Positions 10,270 to 22,321 of a stretch of 64,000 bases of DNA are shown here, one piece after another (within the stretch, counting starts at the first letter, position 1; every line of letters begins with the position of its first letter). The DNA comes from Tillandsia leiboldiana (lineage: Eukaryota; Streptophyta; Magnoliopsida; Poales; Bromeliaceae): contig JAQNDB010000467.1 of NCBI GenBank assembly GCA_029204045.2, positions 1 through 64,000 on the forward strand, read 5' to 3'. Under the pieces are notes generated by a model, which ran no database searches, was not told the DNA's origin, and saw nothing but the letters and a program-made list of their open reading frames with translations. Position numbers and translations under genes: made by a program.

Positions 10270-13200
10270 ATGGTTGAAGGTGGAAACATCAACAGACCCC
10301 CATTCTTTGATGGAACAAATTATGCGTACTGGAGAGTACGGATGATGGTCTAATCCAACTGAAATTATTGGTGATGTTCGCACCCTCAAACCTAGGTCAA
10401 AATGGACCGAGGAAGAGTTAGATTCATCTTCTTACAATGGCAAGGGAATTAATGCTATTTTTAATGCCTTATCTCAAACTGAATTCTCTCGCGTCTCGGC
10501 ATGTGAGACTGCGAAAGAAATCTGGGATGTTCTTCAGGTTACACATGAGACCTCGTGAAGATTCAAAAGCTGCAAATGCTTACGAGCAGATTTGACTCTA
10601 TTTTCATGGCAGAAAATGAATCTTTCACGGACTACTATACACGATTGCAAGACATCGTAAACTCATGTGCTAACCTGGGAGAGAAGATTCCAGAATTTAA
10701 GGTTGTAAGAAAGATCTTAAGAACTCTTCCTGAACGATTTCGCCCAAATGTTACAGCCATTGAAACTATTAAACACCCGGACGAAATGCGTGTAGAAGAA
10801 CTAGTTGGTTCATTACAAACTTATGAAATGACATTTACTACTAACTATTCTTCGGGAAAGGCATCCTCTTCTAAGTCTTCAGGTTATGCTTTGAAAACAA
10901 CAAAGGAAGAAGACACGGATTCATCCTCCTCAGACGATGACGAAAACCTATCTATGGAGGAATTTGAGAAGCAGCTCGCTCTCTTGACAAGGAAGTTTCG
11001 CCGCAACTTTCAAAGGGGTAATTCAAGTAAAACTCCATCCTTCGGAAAGTCAAAGAAAGGCAAGGGTATTTCAAGTTACAAGTCAAGAAAGCAAGAGAAC
11101 TTTTCAAAGGATAAGAAAAGTTCAGAAGGACAAGTCCAATGCTTCAAGTGCCGAGGATACGACCATATCTCAACGGAGTGTCCAACTAAGAATCCGTCGA
11201 AGAAGAAAGCGATGCAAGTCGTCACCTGGGATGACAACTCAACGTCAAATGAGTCATCCTCAAGTGATGAAGAAGAGAGCGCAACGGCATTCCACGCGTC
11301 CACATCTTCACCCTTCATGTGCTTAATGGCAAGTACTTCAGATTCATTGTCCAACTCCTCTTGGGTTGAAAAAACTGCAACGGATGATGAATCGAGTAAC
11401 TCTGAAGGTGAAGATTTTGTTTTAGCCTACCACAGACTTTTGAGGGATTCAAAGATACTGGCTAAACAAAACAAGGGGTTGAGAGGGAGATTACAGGATC
11501 TCGAAGAAGAAGTAAAAAGGGTAACTTCTCTCTCGACCGATCTTGAAGTGGAAAGGGATAATCTGATAAAAGCAAATGTTTCCCTTCAAGAGTCCAATGA
11601 GCAATTCGAGAAGAATTATATAGATATGGTGAACAAAGCGAATTACTTCTTGAAGCTCAACGGCGAGGCTCGACAAGAAAAATTGGAAATGACAGAGACC
11701 ATTCTCCAACTAAAGGATGACTTAAAGAGATTTACTTCTGGAAGGAGTAAGTTGGATAAGCTTCTTGGTCTTGGTCAAACAAATCGGTTCGGCCTCGGGT
11801 ACACTCAAACTGGAAATAGTCCAAGTTCGAGTGGGACAATTTTTGTGCCTCAGTCGGTATCTCCTCCTCCGACACCGGAATTCACGACAAGCAACGACAA
11901 CAAGCCTACTTCACCCTCTTCGGGATCGTCAAGCTCAAAGGTATGTTTTCGTTGTGGTATTTCAGGGCACATAAGGAGATATTGCAAGACAGGAGCCAAA
12001 CGCTCAACTCAGACATTTCTTGCAACGACTACCAAAAGGGTGATTCCTCAGAAATCAAATGCAAATCATTCAAAGGAAAAGAGACTTGGTAGTTCACCGC
12101 GCAAGACGACATCATCAAGGAGCAGCAATCGATCTAACAAGACGCCTTCACCTAGGAGAATAACCTCACGACCATTACCGACGCATTCCAAAAGGTTTTG
12201 GGTGCGCAAAGGTGAAATCTTCCCTTGTCTTGTTACTAATGTTTCCTTGCATGCATATGATAATTCGTCTTGGTATCTGGATAGCGGTTGTTCCCGTCAC
12301 ATGACCGGTGACAAAAATAGTTTTCAAAACTTTGAGAAAACCTCCGGAGGACTCGTTGTTTTCGGAGACGGTCGATCTTCCAAAATTGTTGGAAAAGGAA
12401 CAGTAGCTATTCCAGATGGCCCGATTTTGAAAAACGTGTTATTTGTTGATGGCCTTAAGATTAACCTCATTAGCATAAGTCAACTTTGCGACAATGGTTT
12501 TTCAGTTAACTTTTCATCTGTTGAATGTGTTGTAACTGATAAGGACCATGTCTTCTTTTTAAAAGGGGTTAGATCTGAAAACAATTATTATGTTGTTCCT
12601 AATAAAATTTCTGAAAAATGTAACCTAGTTTCTTTGGATAATGAAGCACTTTGGCATGAAAGACTAGGTCACATAAATTTTAAAGAACTAGCAAAGATTT
12701 CAAATAAAGACGTGGTAAAGGGGGTTCCTAAACTTTTATTTAAAAACAACATTGTGTGCGGAGGTTGTCTTAAGGGAAAACAATCAAGGGCTGCACACAA
12801 GAACCTGAACCACGTTGGTACCAAACGACCCTTGGAATTACTGCACATGGATTTAATGGGGCCGACCCGTCAACCATCTTTGGGAGGTAAATGGTATATT
12901 CTCTTATTGGTTGATGATTTCTCTCGGTATTCATGGGTAGCATTTTTAAAAGAGAAAGCTGATACGTTTGATTCTTTTCATGAGATTTGCCATCGTATTA
13001 TGATTGAAAAGAATGAAAAGATCATTCGTGTTAGAAGTGATAGAGGTGGAGAATTCATTAATTCTAAATTCATTGACTTTTGCACTTCCAACGGCATTAA
13101 GCATGAATTCTCAGCACCCTATACACCTCAGCAGAATGGTGTTGTTGAGCGCAAAAACAGGGTTGTTCAAGAGATGGCGCGTGTGATGCTTCATAGCCGG

Positions 13201-13974
13201 AATTTACCGTTATACTTTTGGGCTGAAGCTGTGAACACCGCTGTCTATGTAATTAATCGACTGTATTTGCGCCCAGGAACTTTAAATACACCATATGAGC
13301 TGTGGTTTAGTAGAAAACCGGATATCAAAAATTTTCGTATCTTTCGGAGTCGATGTTTTATTTTGCGTGATCGCGAAAATCTTGGTAAGTTCGATTCTCG
13401 AAGTGACGAAGGGATCTTTTTGGGTTATTCTACAAATAGCAGAGCATATCGGGTATTTAACATGGAATCTAAAACGATTGTAGAATCTATAAATGTTAAA
13501 GTAGATGAAGCTTTTCACTTTGCATCTGAAAAATCTACCCTCGATATCTCTCTTGATGATGATACACCTGCCAATGCATCTTCTCATAACAATTCTTCCA
13601 ATAATAATGATGCATCTAATAGCTCTTCAAGTTTATCTGATGTGCAGGAATCATCTCATGTACCTCCGAGTACTCCGTTACCTCAAACGTTACGCATCTC
13701 CAAGGATCATCCTGAATCAAACATCATTGGAGACCCACAAGAAGGAGTTAAAACTCAGAGACAGTTGGTTTGTGGATTCGCTTGTTACGTTTCCATGTTA
13801 GAACCAAAGAATCTGGATGAAGCTCTTCAGGATGACTACTGGATTAAAGCAATGCAGGAAGAGCTCCATCAGTTTGAGCGAAACAAAGTCTGGGAATTAA
13901 CAAAGCCTCCAAAGCAACACAATGTGATAGGTACCAAATGGATTTTCAAGAATAAGAAAAATGAGGATGGTACC
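10270..13974 (+). pseudogene. Element A gag-pol, part 1 (Gag, PR, IN, start of RT)
   Basis: Begins at the ATG at 10270 (MVEGGN, then FDGTNYAYW as in B and E). After about 28 codons, relative to the related Gags, about 35 codons are lost and a stop appears; a second defect (TGA with a one-base deletion near 10550) shifts frame. From 10555 the frame is open to 13974. Domains: UBN2-type Gag, zinc knuckle CFKC..H..C (11140), coiled coil (11420-11735), second knuckle CFRC (11944), protease DSG (12280), integrase zinc finger HHCC (12649-12765), integrase D, D-35-E (codons at 12850, 13039, 13147), then the start of RT. The frame is cut at DGT by the solo LTR at 13975; the following 63 codons up to 14166 belong to that insertion. 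Confidence 0.93.
13970..13974 (+). other. Target site duplication GTACC of solo LTR
   Basis: GTACC here and at 17505-17509. Deleting one copy plus the insert rejoins the RT frame (DGT then IIRNK). Confidence 0.95.
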
Positions 13975-16849
13975 TGTCACGCCCCGAGTCCGCCAATTTG
14001 TACGGTTCGGGCACGCCAACAGACCCGCCAATCGGGTATGACCTTTCACTACCCGAAAGGAACGGTAATATCCATAATCATACAACAAGTATATGCGGAA
14101 GCTCAATATCAGAGTACTAAAAATCACTATAAATTTGAACTTTCATTTTATAAACAAACAGTTTAAGCGATAATGAAAGCATACAAGAGTGAACCATAAC
14201 TTAAATTTATTACACTTTACATTTCTGAACTTGCTAAGAAAATTATTACAATTCTTTTACATCATTTCCTCACCATACAAGGTTCACTCAAGAAATATAA
14301 AAATGGAATACCTCTGCTAGACCCTCTAGGTCTCTATGCTGCTGGGCCCTTGCCCCTGTCGTATATCTCGCCGTCTGCCTCTGAACCGTCGCGATCGCTG
14401 CATCCATACCTGAACCTGTGGGGGGGGGGTGCACCCAAGGGGTGTGAGAACTCCTGACAGAGTTCCCAGTGGGTTCAACCACCGAGAAAAAGTGTCCTAC
14501 ACCACTTGGTCCAATGGAAGCAATAATAATAGTGCTAGGAAACAAAATCCTCAATATCAAAATGCAGCTATGCAATATAACATATCACTACACTATCTGT
14601 GTATAACCATCTACCCAGCACTACTCTGTCTAGCCACACTAGGCTGCTAAGCACCAACTCGGCCACTATGCCGCTGAATACAGGGTCCAACTAAGCCGGC
14701 CACCTTGGCCACTCTATTTTTCTTTATTCTTTAGATTCTGGTGCTTTAGTTCAAGTTAACCCTCGGAAATTCTTATCCAACGGGCCCGAGCCCGGTAGTC
14801 CTGCTACCATAAGATAAGATTTCTAAGGTTGCCGATAGCACCCGCAAGTGCTACCCCGCCCAACGGGGAACTTGTCCTACGGGTCACTGCCCGGGAGAGG
14901 GACACTGCCCATGGCTCCGACAAGGCTACCTTTTACCCCCGAAGGTACGTTCGTTTTATCTTTATATTTTCTTTCTTTTCTTTTCTTTTTCTTTCTCTTT
15001 TTGCTTTAGTTCTTAGCCTCTTTGCCTTTGAACACTTGCTTTCCTTTCTTATTCGAGCTTATAGCTCCCTTTTTGCCACTGGCAAATCTCTTTCTCTTTC
15101 CCTTGAGCATTTAGCTCATTGCTTTCACTTTAAGCCTTTCGAAAGTACCTCATCCGACGGGTCACTGCCCAGGGAGTCTTGCTCCACTTGACGAGTCTCA
15201 AATTCGAAGGCGCCATTTACATTTTCTTTATGCTTTTTAGCCACTTTTAGCTTGCTTTTAACTTTGCCTTTTTACAACAATTTATCTCTTATCCTGGGTC
15301 TTGCCATCAAGATAATTAGAGAGTCTCCTGGACTCTTAAACATTTCTCTTTTATTTCTTTAACTCAAATTGAAGTTAACGTTATTATCCATTTGCCCAGA
15401 CACCCTATGACCCACTCTAGGGTTATATTATTTAGCTCTTTGACTTTGTGATTACACAAACTTTTCCTTAGAGTTTGACTCTATGTTGATCACTTTGCTA
15501 TCAGTTTAATTCTTTAAACTTTGTGGCCACATACTCTTTTCTTTGCCGAATCTGGAGTTACATTATCTCTATTTACCTGTTGCACTTTGCATTTAGAGTT
15601 ATCTTGACCCTAATCCATTCCTGTGAGTATAAACTCCACTCGTTCACCTTAGGTTTTCTTACCTAAGTTTCATATCATGTTTAACCTAGAGTTCCTTGAC
15701 TCTATGTTAACCAGTCTATTCTCAACCCACTAACTTACCTTAGGTTTCCTTTACCTAAGTCTTATATCATGCTCATCCTAGAGTCCTTGACTCTATGTTG
15801 ATCACTCTATCCAATGTCCTTAGGTTATCTCCTAAGATAATGCCACTCATTCAATCCTAGGATATACCCCTAAGTTTGATGCCACTCATTAACCCTGAGT
15901 CTAGGTTTTCTCCTAGTCTTACTACCAGCATGTCCTTTTCCTTATGCTTTCACATGATTCCTAGGGCTATACCCTAACATGATCACCGATAACAACTAAT
16001 TGATTCCCCTTTTTACGCATGCAATTATTTCCATCTCAATCATCAATAAAGTTTAACATCTACGCAGGCAATTATCATCCATATTTAGCAATTCAGAAAA
16101 ATTCACCTTTCTATCTGCATCCTTCTACACATGCAAGTTTATCTCTTATTCTAATAATTAGAAAAGTTTACTTCTCTTCTATATCCATCTACACATGCAA
16201 AATTCAATCATAATTACCCAACACCTCTAACAGGCTACTATCATGCTTCAAGATCAAAAGCAGAGGAAAAAGTGGAGAGGTCACCCATTTTCGGTAGAAT
16301 TCCCCACCTCGATGTGCTTTCTTGGTTCCTGGAAGAGACAATTTTAACTCCTTTTGCCTCTGAGGTTTCCCTACATTGTAAGGAAGGAAGAACATAAAGT
16401 AACCGTCTTTACACGATTCACTAACTCCATCACACGATAAAACCAACCCCTTTTTGACAACTAGAAGGGGAAAAATCCCTATTTGGTCATTTTCCCCCCA
16501 CCAAAAGGCTAATTTTTGATTGGTTCATAAAAATGAGAGGAGAATAATCCTCCCATGGCGTATTGCCAAAAAGAAACTTGCTCAACTCGATCCGGAGTCA
16601 AAATGCTCTCAAAAATTTGAGAAAAGCTCAATTTGAGCAATTTCCCCCCAATTCACCGATTTTGCCTTTTGGGCAAATCGAGAAATTGCATTCATTCATT
16701 TCCTTCTTCTTTAAAATTTGAGAGAACTCAATTTGAGAATTTCTTCATCAATTGGCGACATTGCTCGCTTAAGAGAAAAGAAGAAATTTCTTCTTCTTCT
16801 TTTCCTTTCTTTCTTTTTCTCTTTTTTTTTTGTAAACTCCCCTGTTGCC

Positions 16850-17190
16850 TGGGCAGCAGCATGCATAGCTGCTGCCCAAGCAGCAGCAGCTGCAGCAATT
16901 GCTGCTGCTGCCTATAGCAGCAGCAGCAGCTGCAGCCAAGGCAGCTGCTGCTGCCCATAGCAGCAGCTGCAGCCAAGGCAGCTGCTGCTGCCCATAGCAG
17001 CAGCAGCAGCTGCAGCTGCCCATAGCAGCAGCAGCAGCTGCAGCCAAGGCAAGGCAGCTGCATTGGCAGCTGCCAAGGCAGGTGCCAATGCTGCCTGCGC
17101 AGCATGGTTGCTCAGCTGCTGCTGCTTAGCAGCAGCAACAGCTGAGCAGCTGCATTACGCAGCTGCTGCTGCCTTGGAGCAGCAGCCACC
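16850..17190. repeat. CAG/CTG-rich palindromic repeat
   Basis: Alternating GCAGCAGCAG and GCTGCTGCTG runs with CCAAGGCAGCTG units. Self-complementary over several hundred bases. The Ala/Gln/Leu/Cys-rich frames it opens are by-products. Confidence 0.9.
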
Positions 17191-17201
17191 CCCCTCTCCA
17201 A

Positions 17202-17217
17202 CAATATATATATATAT

Positions 17218-17267
<50 letters not shown>
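17202..17267. repeat. (TA)n microsatellite
   Basis: Long TA run with a short CTT interruption; a GA run follows at 17298-17338. Confidence 0.95.
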
Positions 17268-17269
<2 letters not shown>

Positions 17270-17293
17270 CTTTTTCCTGCCAAGGAATGGGAG

Positions 17294-17297
<4 letters not shown>

Positions 17298-17338
<41 letters not shown>
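17298..17338. repeat. (GA)n microsatellite
   Basis: Uninterrupted GA tract of about 40 bp inside the solo LTR. Confidence 0.95.
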
Positions 17339-17343
<5 letters not shown>

Positions 17344-17504
17344 ATACCTTCTTTCTCCAATAAATTTTTAGATCTCTCCATTTTAACCCGAATTGGGCCC
17401 AACTCGCGTCCAAATGTTCCTTACTTCCCCAACTTTCATAACACTAATACTTCATACCACCTTTATTTACATTTATTTATGTGCCGAAAATTCGGTACAT
17501 TACA

Positions 17505-18865
17505 GTACCATCATCAGGAACAAAGCACGTTTAGTTGCTCAAGGCTACTCTCAAATAGAAGGTATAGACTTTGATGAAACTTTCGCCCCTGTAGCTAGAC
17601 TCGAGTCCATTCGTATCTTATTCGCGATAGCTTGTCATTTTAAAATAAAATTATTTCAAATGGACGTTAAGAGCGCATTTTTAAATGGGTTTTTAAACGA
17701 GGAAGTTTATGTGGCTCAACTGAAAGGTTTTGTAGATTGTAAACAACCTAACCATGTTTTTCGTTTGAAAAAGGCTCTTTACGGTTTAAAACAAGCACCG
17801 CGAGCATGGTACGAAAGGCTAACAAAGCACCTATTGGATAAGGGCTATACTCGAGGGGGAGCTGACAGGACTCTCTTTGTGAAGCATTATCAGAATAACT
17901 TCATTGTAGCACAAATCTATGTCGATGACATTGTATTTGGTGCGACAAGAGATAATGATGCTTCTAAATTCGCTGAAACCATGGAAAGCGAATTTGAGAT
18001 GTCAATGATGGGCGAATTGACTTATTTCCTTGGATTGCAAGTGAAACAGAGTGACGAAGGCATCCATTTGTGTCAATCCAAGTATGCCTTGGAGTTGGTC
18101 AAAAAGGTTGATCTAGAAAATTGTAAAGATTTTCCGACTCCAATGGGAACTAGCAATAAAGGATTAGAAAGTGAATCTTTTAGTGAGAATGTAGACGAGA
18201 AACTTTATCGGAGTATGATTGGAAGTCTACTTTACCTCATGGCTAGTCGCCTGGATATATCTTTTGGTGTTGGGATCTGCGCGAGATATCAATCTGCACC
18301 AAAGGAGGTTCACCTGAAAGCGGTGAAACGGATCATCCGATACATTAAAGGAACCATAAATTTCTGAATTTGGTATCCTATGGGAACAAGTTTAGATATT
18401 ATTGGATACTCAGATGCCGATTGGGCAGGATCTGTGGATGATCGGAAAAGTACGAGTGGTGCATGTTTTTATCTTGGCCATTGCCTTGTTGCATGGCATA
18501 GTAAAAAGCAAAACTGCATTGCACTCTCGACTGCCGAAGCGGAATATATCTCAGCGGGTAGTTGTTCAACCCAACTCATTTGGATGAAAAGTGTGTTGAG
18601 CGACTTCCGGATTTCAGCAACTTCGGTAACAATTCTTTGTGACAACACTAGTGCTATAAACATTTCCAAAAACCCTGTGTTGCACTCTAGAACAAAACAC
18701 ATTGAACTTAGATATCATTTTCTTAGAGAGCTAGTTGAATCAAATACTCTTCAACTTTCATATATTTCGACAGAAGATCAATTAGCTGACATTTTAACAA
18801 AACCTCTGGATCAAAAACGTTTTATTCATTTGCGCACGGCAATTGGGATGCTTTCCTTGAAATAA
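17505..18865 (+). pseudogene. Element A pol, part 2 (RT and RNase H)
   Basis: Continues the RT frame after the solo LTR: KARLVAQGYSQ, the FAPVARLESIR block, QMDVKSAFLNG, the ALYGLKQAPRAWY block and catalytic YVDD (17918-17929), then copia RNase H (SDADWAGS near 18410, KSTSG, STAEAEY, DNTSAI, RTKHIE). One in-frame TGA at 18365-18367 replaces a glycine codon (GGA to TGA) between RT and RNase H; the same frame resumes and ends at 18865. Catalytic residues are otherwise present. Confidence 0.95.
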
Positions 18866-20437
18866 ACTTCTTTTTGAAACTTTTGCTTAGGTCAGGTTTT
18901 GTTTTTGTGTTTTTGTTCTTTATCTATGTTTATACATAGTACATTAATTGAGCATGTGTATTATTGACTTTACTTGCATCCTTTCATGTAATTAGAAATT
19001 TATTATGCTTTGGATATCATAATAATTCAGTTGATGCATTGATCATTTATTTAAATTAAATCATTTTTAATTGATCAAAGTCAATTTCTCTCTCAATGAT
19101 CTCTTGGTATTGTTTTTATCTTATTTGACTATTTGGTTGAGTATGAATTCGAGATCAATCCTTGGTTGAATACTTTATATCTTAAATTAATTGATAGCCA
19201 ATTGAGGGGGAGTCAAAGAAAAGTAAAATGCTCAAAAGATGTGGAAAGAGTTACATCCTAATGAGGAGTGTGAAAACTACCACCACATGGAGGAAAGAGC
19301 TACCACCTCGGTCGCCCGAGTACTGTGTACAGCTACCACATGTATACCAAGCATGGGTTTGTAATTTTTTATTAAATAAAATGCATGATTGAAATACTTG
19401 ACTCCGTCAAATTTCAAGGTTGGTATAAGGTGGGATTTTGAATGGAAGATGCTCAAAGAGCCACTCTCTTCAACAGGTTGACTAGATACATTATATAATT
19501 TATTTGGGATTTCAAACATCTATTGATCTTGGTAATTCATTTTCTTTACCATTTTAATGATTTGATAAACGCCGTACTCATAAGATCATGATGGATGTGT
19601 TTGAACTTGATCAACTTTAAAGGTTTTAATTTCTGTAAATTTTCATGTCATTATTTGAATGTTATTGATAGATTTAACATAATTTATTTCTCTTGACATG
19701 AAACGATGATTTTTGTTTAAAGTTGATGTGCTAAAATGCTTACATACTTTTTCTGGATTTTATTGAATTTTTCTAAATTATTCTGAAGAAAAAGTTGGAG
19801 CCGATCCGGATCGGACATGAATGATCCGGATCCCGAACGCAGGTGTTTCCTGCGGGTAGCCGATCCGGATCGAAATCTCGATCCGATCCGGATCACGGCT
19901 AGGGCTTTATTAGAACAAGAGGGATTTTGATTTCTTTTATTCCAATCTTTTGTTCTTAAGACTCCAGAGTTTCTCTCTCTAGAATTCATCCTTCTTGGAG
20001 CCTTTCAAACTCGAGTTCTTCAATTCCAAGTAAGTTTTATTGATCAAAATCTCGTTTTTTCACTGTTTTTCCTTGTTTGCTCAAAACGTGAGTAGAGATC
20101 ATGGAACTTTTTCGTTTGTGGATGGTTTTTGATCAAATTTCTTTTGAAATAAGAACTCTGGGTAGATTAGTTTTGATTATATGCTATATTCTCAAGATAA
20201 ACGGATTTTTGGTCTTCGATTTCAAAAATTTCGGTTTTAGGGCATATAATGGAAATTTTTGAAAATCATGCAATTGATCTTCTTTTAAAATTCTTTTTGC
20301 AAAACTAATTTGATTCTTAGTCTCTCTACACGATAATGATTGTTTGGGTACAAATTTTCAAATTTTTAAAAACTAACAATTTTTCGTGTTCTTGAGTTGT
20401 TGCTCACAGGATTTCTTTTCTCAAGAAACCAATAGCA
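18866..20437 (+). other. Spacer of A between pol and the extra ORF
   Basis: No coding signal. Contains a GGGGGAG tract (19206), a structured module shared with B, C and E (19238-19470), four GATCCGGATC-type palindromes (19802-19893) like those of the LTR, and a leader with splice-like signals: GTAAGT at 20028 and a pyrimidine-rich CTCACAG ending at 20409. This could be an internal promoter and 5' UTR intron for the downstream ORF; that is inference. Confidence 0.6.
19238..19470 (+). other. Conserved non-coding module, copy in A
   Basis: Matches 25124-25370 in B and its equivalents in C and E despite the divergence around it. Contains a GATGT...ACATC stem (19238-19257), CTACCACCACATG, a CTCGG-TCGC-CCGAG hairpin (19307-19320), AGCTACCACATG and GGTTGGTATAAGGTGGGAT. 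Position: downstream of coding sequence, far upstream of the 3' LTR. Confidence 0.7.
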
Positions 20438-20473
20438 ATGGTGATCACATGGATCATTCTTCTTCTGGCTACT

Positions 20474-21334
20474 ATGGTTCATACTCGAGCAACCAATAAA
20501 CTGAAAAGAGCCAAGAAACTTCAACGAAAAGGTGAATTTGATCTGATTAGTGACTCGGAAACTGACGCAAATAATGATGAAGTCGACTGGGACGTGTTAT
20601 TGGATGATGATGAATCAATGCCCGTTAAACCTGAACAAAAGCCTTCCAGTGGATCAAAAGGAAAGGCACCCATTGACACAGGAAAAGCACCTATGACGTT
20701 ACCGACCATCTCGGTAAAAAGGAAACGACTTGCTCGACGCTTTGGACAAGCACGAGAGGCTAATGCTAGCAAGCCAATGGTTCCTGACTCCCCGCCTCAG
20801 GTGGAAGGAGTATTCGTCAGCATTGATCGCCTTCAAGCTTTTGAACATCGTGAATGTATCGGTGAACGACATGTCAACATTGAAGCTCTCCGAAATCACT
20901 CACCAGAGTTTGGAACTTTAATTGAGCAAGCTAATCTCATCCAAGTCTGCCGATTCCCTGAATTACTTGGGTATTGTTTGTATCGTGTAAGAACCTTTTA
21001 CATGAATGCAAGACATCTTCAAGAAGATGAACGTGGCTCAATGCATTTCTATACAAATATCCAAGGGATGAAACTTAAAATCACTCCGCAGTTAATCGGC
21101 GAAGTCCTGGGAATGGAATCCAACACATCGGGGATTAACTATTTGACGGGAAGAAGTTTGACGAATGCCTTGTGGCAAATCGTGATAAGAAAAATTTGTT
21201 TGGAAGGAACTGAATCAGCTGATGGCAAAAGTGTAAAATCCAAACATCTTCGACTGGAGTACCGATTTCTTAACTTCATCACGTGTTACAACATTCTTCC
21301 TAACATGCAGACAAAGGTACTGAGATGGGATAGA
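20474..21334 (+). pseudogene. Extra ORF of A, part 1 (plant transposon-type protein)
   Basis: Continues at 27696 after element B; joined length about 471 codons from the ATG at 20474 (MVHTRATNK), or 12 more from the ATG at 20438, which would add a hydrophobic stretch (WIILLLAT). Acidic, Ser-rich N-terminus, then a folded-looking region (RVRTFYMNAR, GEVLGMESNTSG). The overall pattern resembles the Pfam 'putative plant transposon protein' family, where MxxTR starts and an LPFPxxI motif recur; I rate that as likely, not certain. Its place after pol matches the env-like ORF of Sireviruses, but I see no convincing signal peptide plus anchor. No internal stop, only the insertion. Confidence 0.7.
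21330..21334 (+). other. Target site duplication ATAGA of element B
   Basis: ATAGA at 21330-21334 and 27691-27695, perfect; excising B restores the codons for WDRML. Confidence 0.97.
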
Positions 21335-21951
21335 TGTTACGGCATTTTGGTGTTGGCATATTTCGTGAGTCAAGTCAGTGAGTTGAGTCGGAGTCTTAAA
21401 GGGATCAAATTGTCAATCAGCAATCAAAGACTTAGAGAAGATTCAACAAGAGCTCAAGTTGACACACAGTGTCTTGAGTCTTGAAGATTGAAGTTGAAGA
21501 ATTGTGGATCAGTTACATCAATCTCAAGAAGAAAGTATTCAAGAGGATCAGGTATGTTTAACTAAATAATTGTGGTGATCCGAATACTTTCTTATAGTGT
21601 AGAAACACTTGGATGAACTTTTAATTGCATAATAATCAAAAACTGGTGTTCGGACTTGTTCAGGATCCGGATCAGAGCCAACGATCCGGATCCCGAAGGT
21701 TGTTGCTTCATACAAGACTTCGATCCGGATCCATGCAATTTCCGATCCGGATCCCGAATGTTAAGTTTTCTGATTTGTATGAACGATCCGGATCGGGCAA
21801 TGCAATCCGGATCCCGAACCCTTGGTTTTCTGGAATCGTCAATCTCGTTACGACGATCCGGATCGCAGTAAATCCGATCCGGATCGCCGTCCTGAAAATT
21901 TCCAGATAAGGTATGTTTTTGATTCTTATCTCTTTCCAAAGGTTTCTAAAC

Positions 21952-21960
21952 TATAAATAG
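21952..21960 (+). promoter_or_regulatory. TATA box, LTR of B
   Basis: TATAAATAG followed by an AGGGTTTCTC-type leader start; same spacing to the palindromes as in A and C. Confidence 0.75.
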
Positions 21961-22210
21961 ACATTTAGGGTTTCTCAAAAACGTGGGAGCTACGGCCGAT
22001 TAATTTATAAAACACTTGAGAGCAACCCTAGAGGCTAGGTTTTTATCGTTCTTCTTTATAGCCTCTTTTAGGTCAATTCGATGGTTCCTTCAAGAACATA
22101 TCTTTGGTCGAATTGATCTAATCTTTGCTTAGAGATTTCTTCTACGGTTCTTCATTGATAATCTAAGCAAAGGATCACCATCGAAGTCAATATTCTTATC
22201 GACTGAGTTT

Positions 22211-22297
22211 GCGTCGTGGATTCGACGTGGCATCGTGGATTCGGTGTGCTAAAGGCGTTTCGTGGATTCGAAGCGTGCGTTCGTGGATTCGAACGTG
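22211..22297 (+). other. TGGATT-loop hairpin array in R/U5 of B
   Basis: Four hairpins with loop TGGATT: stems CGTCG/CGACG (22212), CATCG/CGGTG (22231), GCGTTTCG/CGAAGCGT (22255, with wobble pairs) and GCGTTCG/CGAACGT (22277). In E the second stem reads CATCG/CGATG and the third CGTTTCG/CGAAACG, turning wobbles into Watson-Crick pairs. Confidence 0.75.
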
Positions 22298-22321
22298 AGC
22301 AGTGGACGGGCAAAACGGTGG

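Larger units (their letters stand above)
13975..17504 (-). mobile_element. Solo gypsy LTR, 3.53 kb, minus orientation
   Basis: Bounded by TGTCACGCCCCG and CATTACA with a perfect 5-bp duplication and no internal coding. Read on the minus strand it starts TGTAATGTACCGAATTTTCGG and ends CGGGGCGTGACA, like the gypsy LTRs elsewhere here. A full-length element reduced by LTR-LTR recombination is the simplest explanation. It holds CAG/CTG, TA and GA simple repeats near its minus-strand start. No open frame in it resembles a protein domain. Confidence 0.85.

Noticed and set aside
13975..14166. C-terminal 63 codons appended to element A pol
   Set aside because: Read-through into the inserted solo LTR, not part of the polyprotein.
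16728..17413. Cys/Leu/Ala-rich and Tyr-Ile repeat frames
   Set aside because: Products of CAG/CTG, TA and GA simple repeats within the solo LTR.
21335..21484. Continuation of the extra ORF into CYGILVLAYFVSQV and beyond
   Set aside because: These codons belong to the LTR of element B; the true continuation is at 27696.
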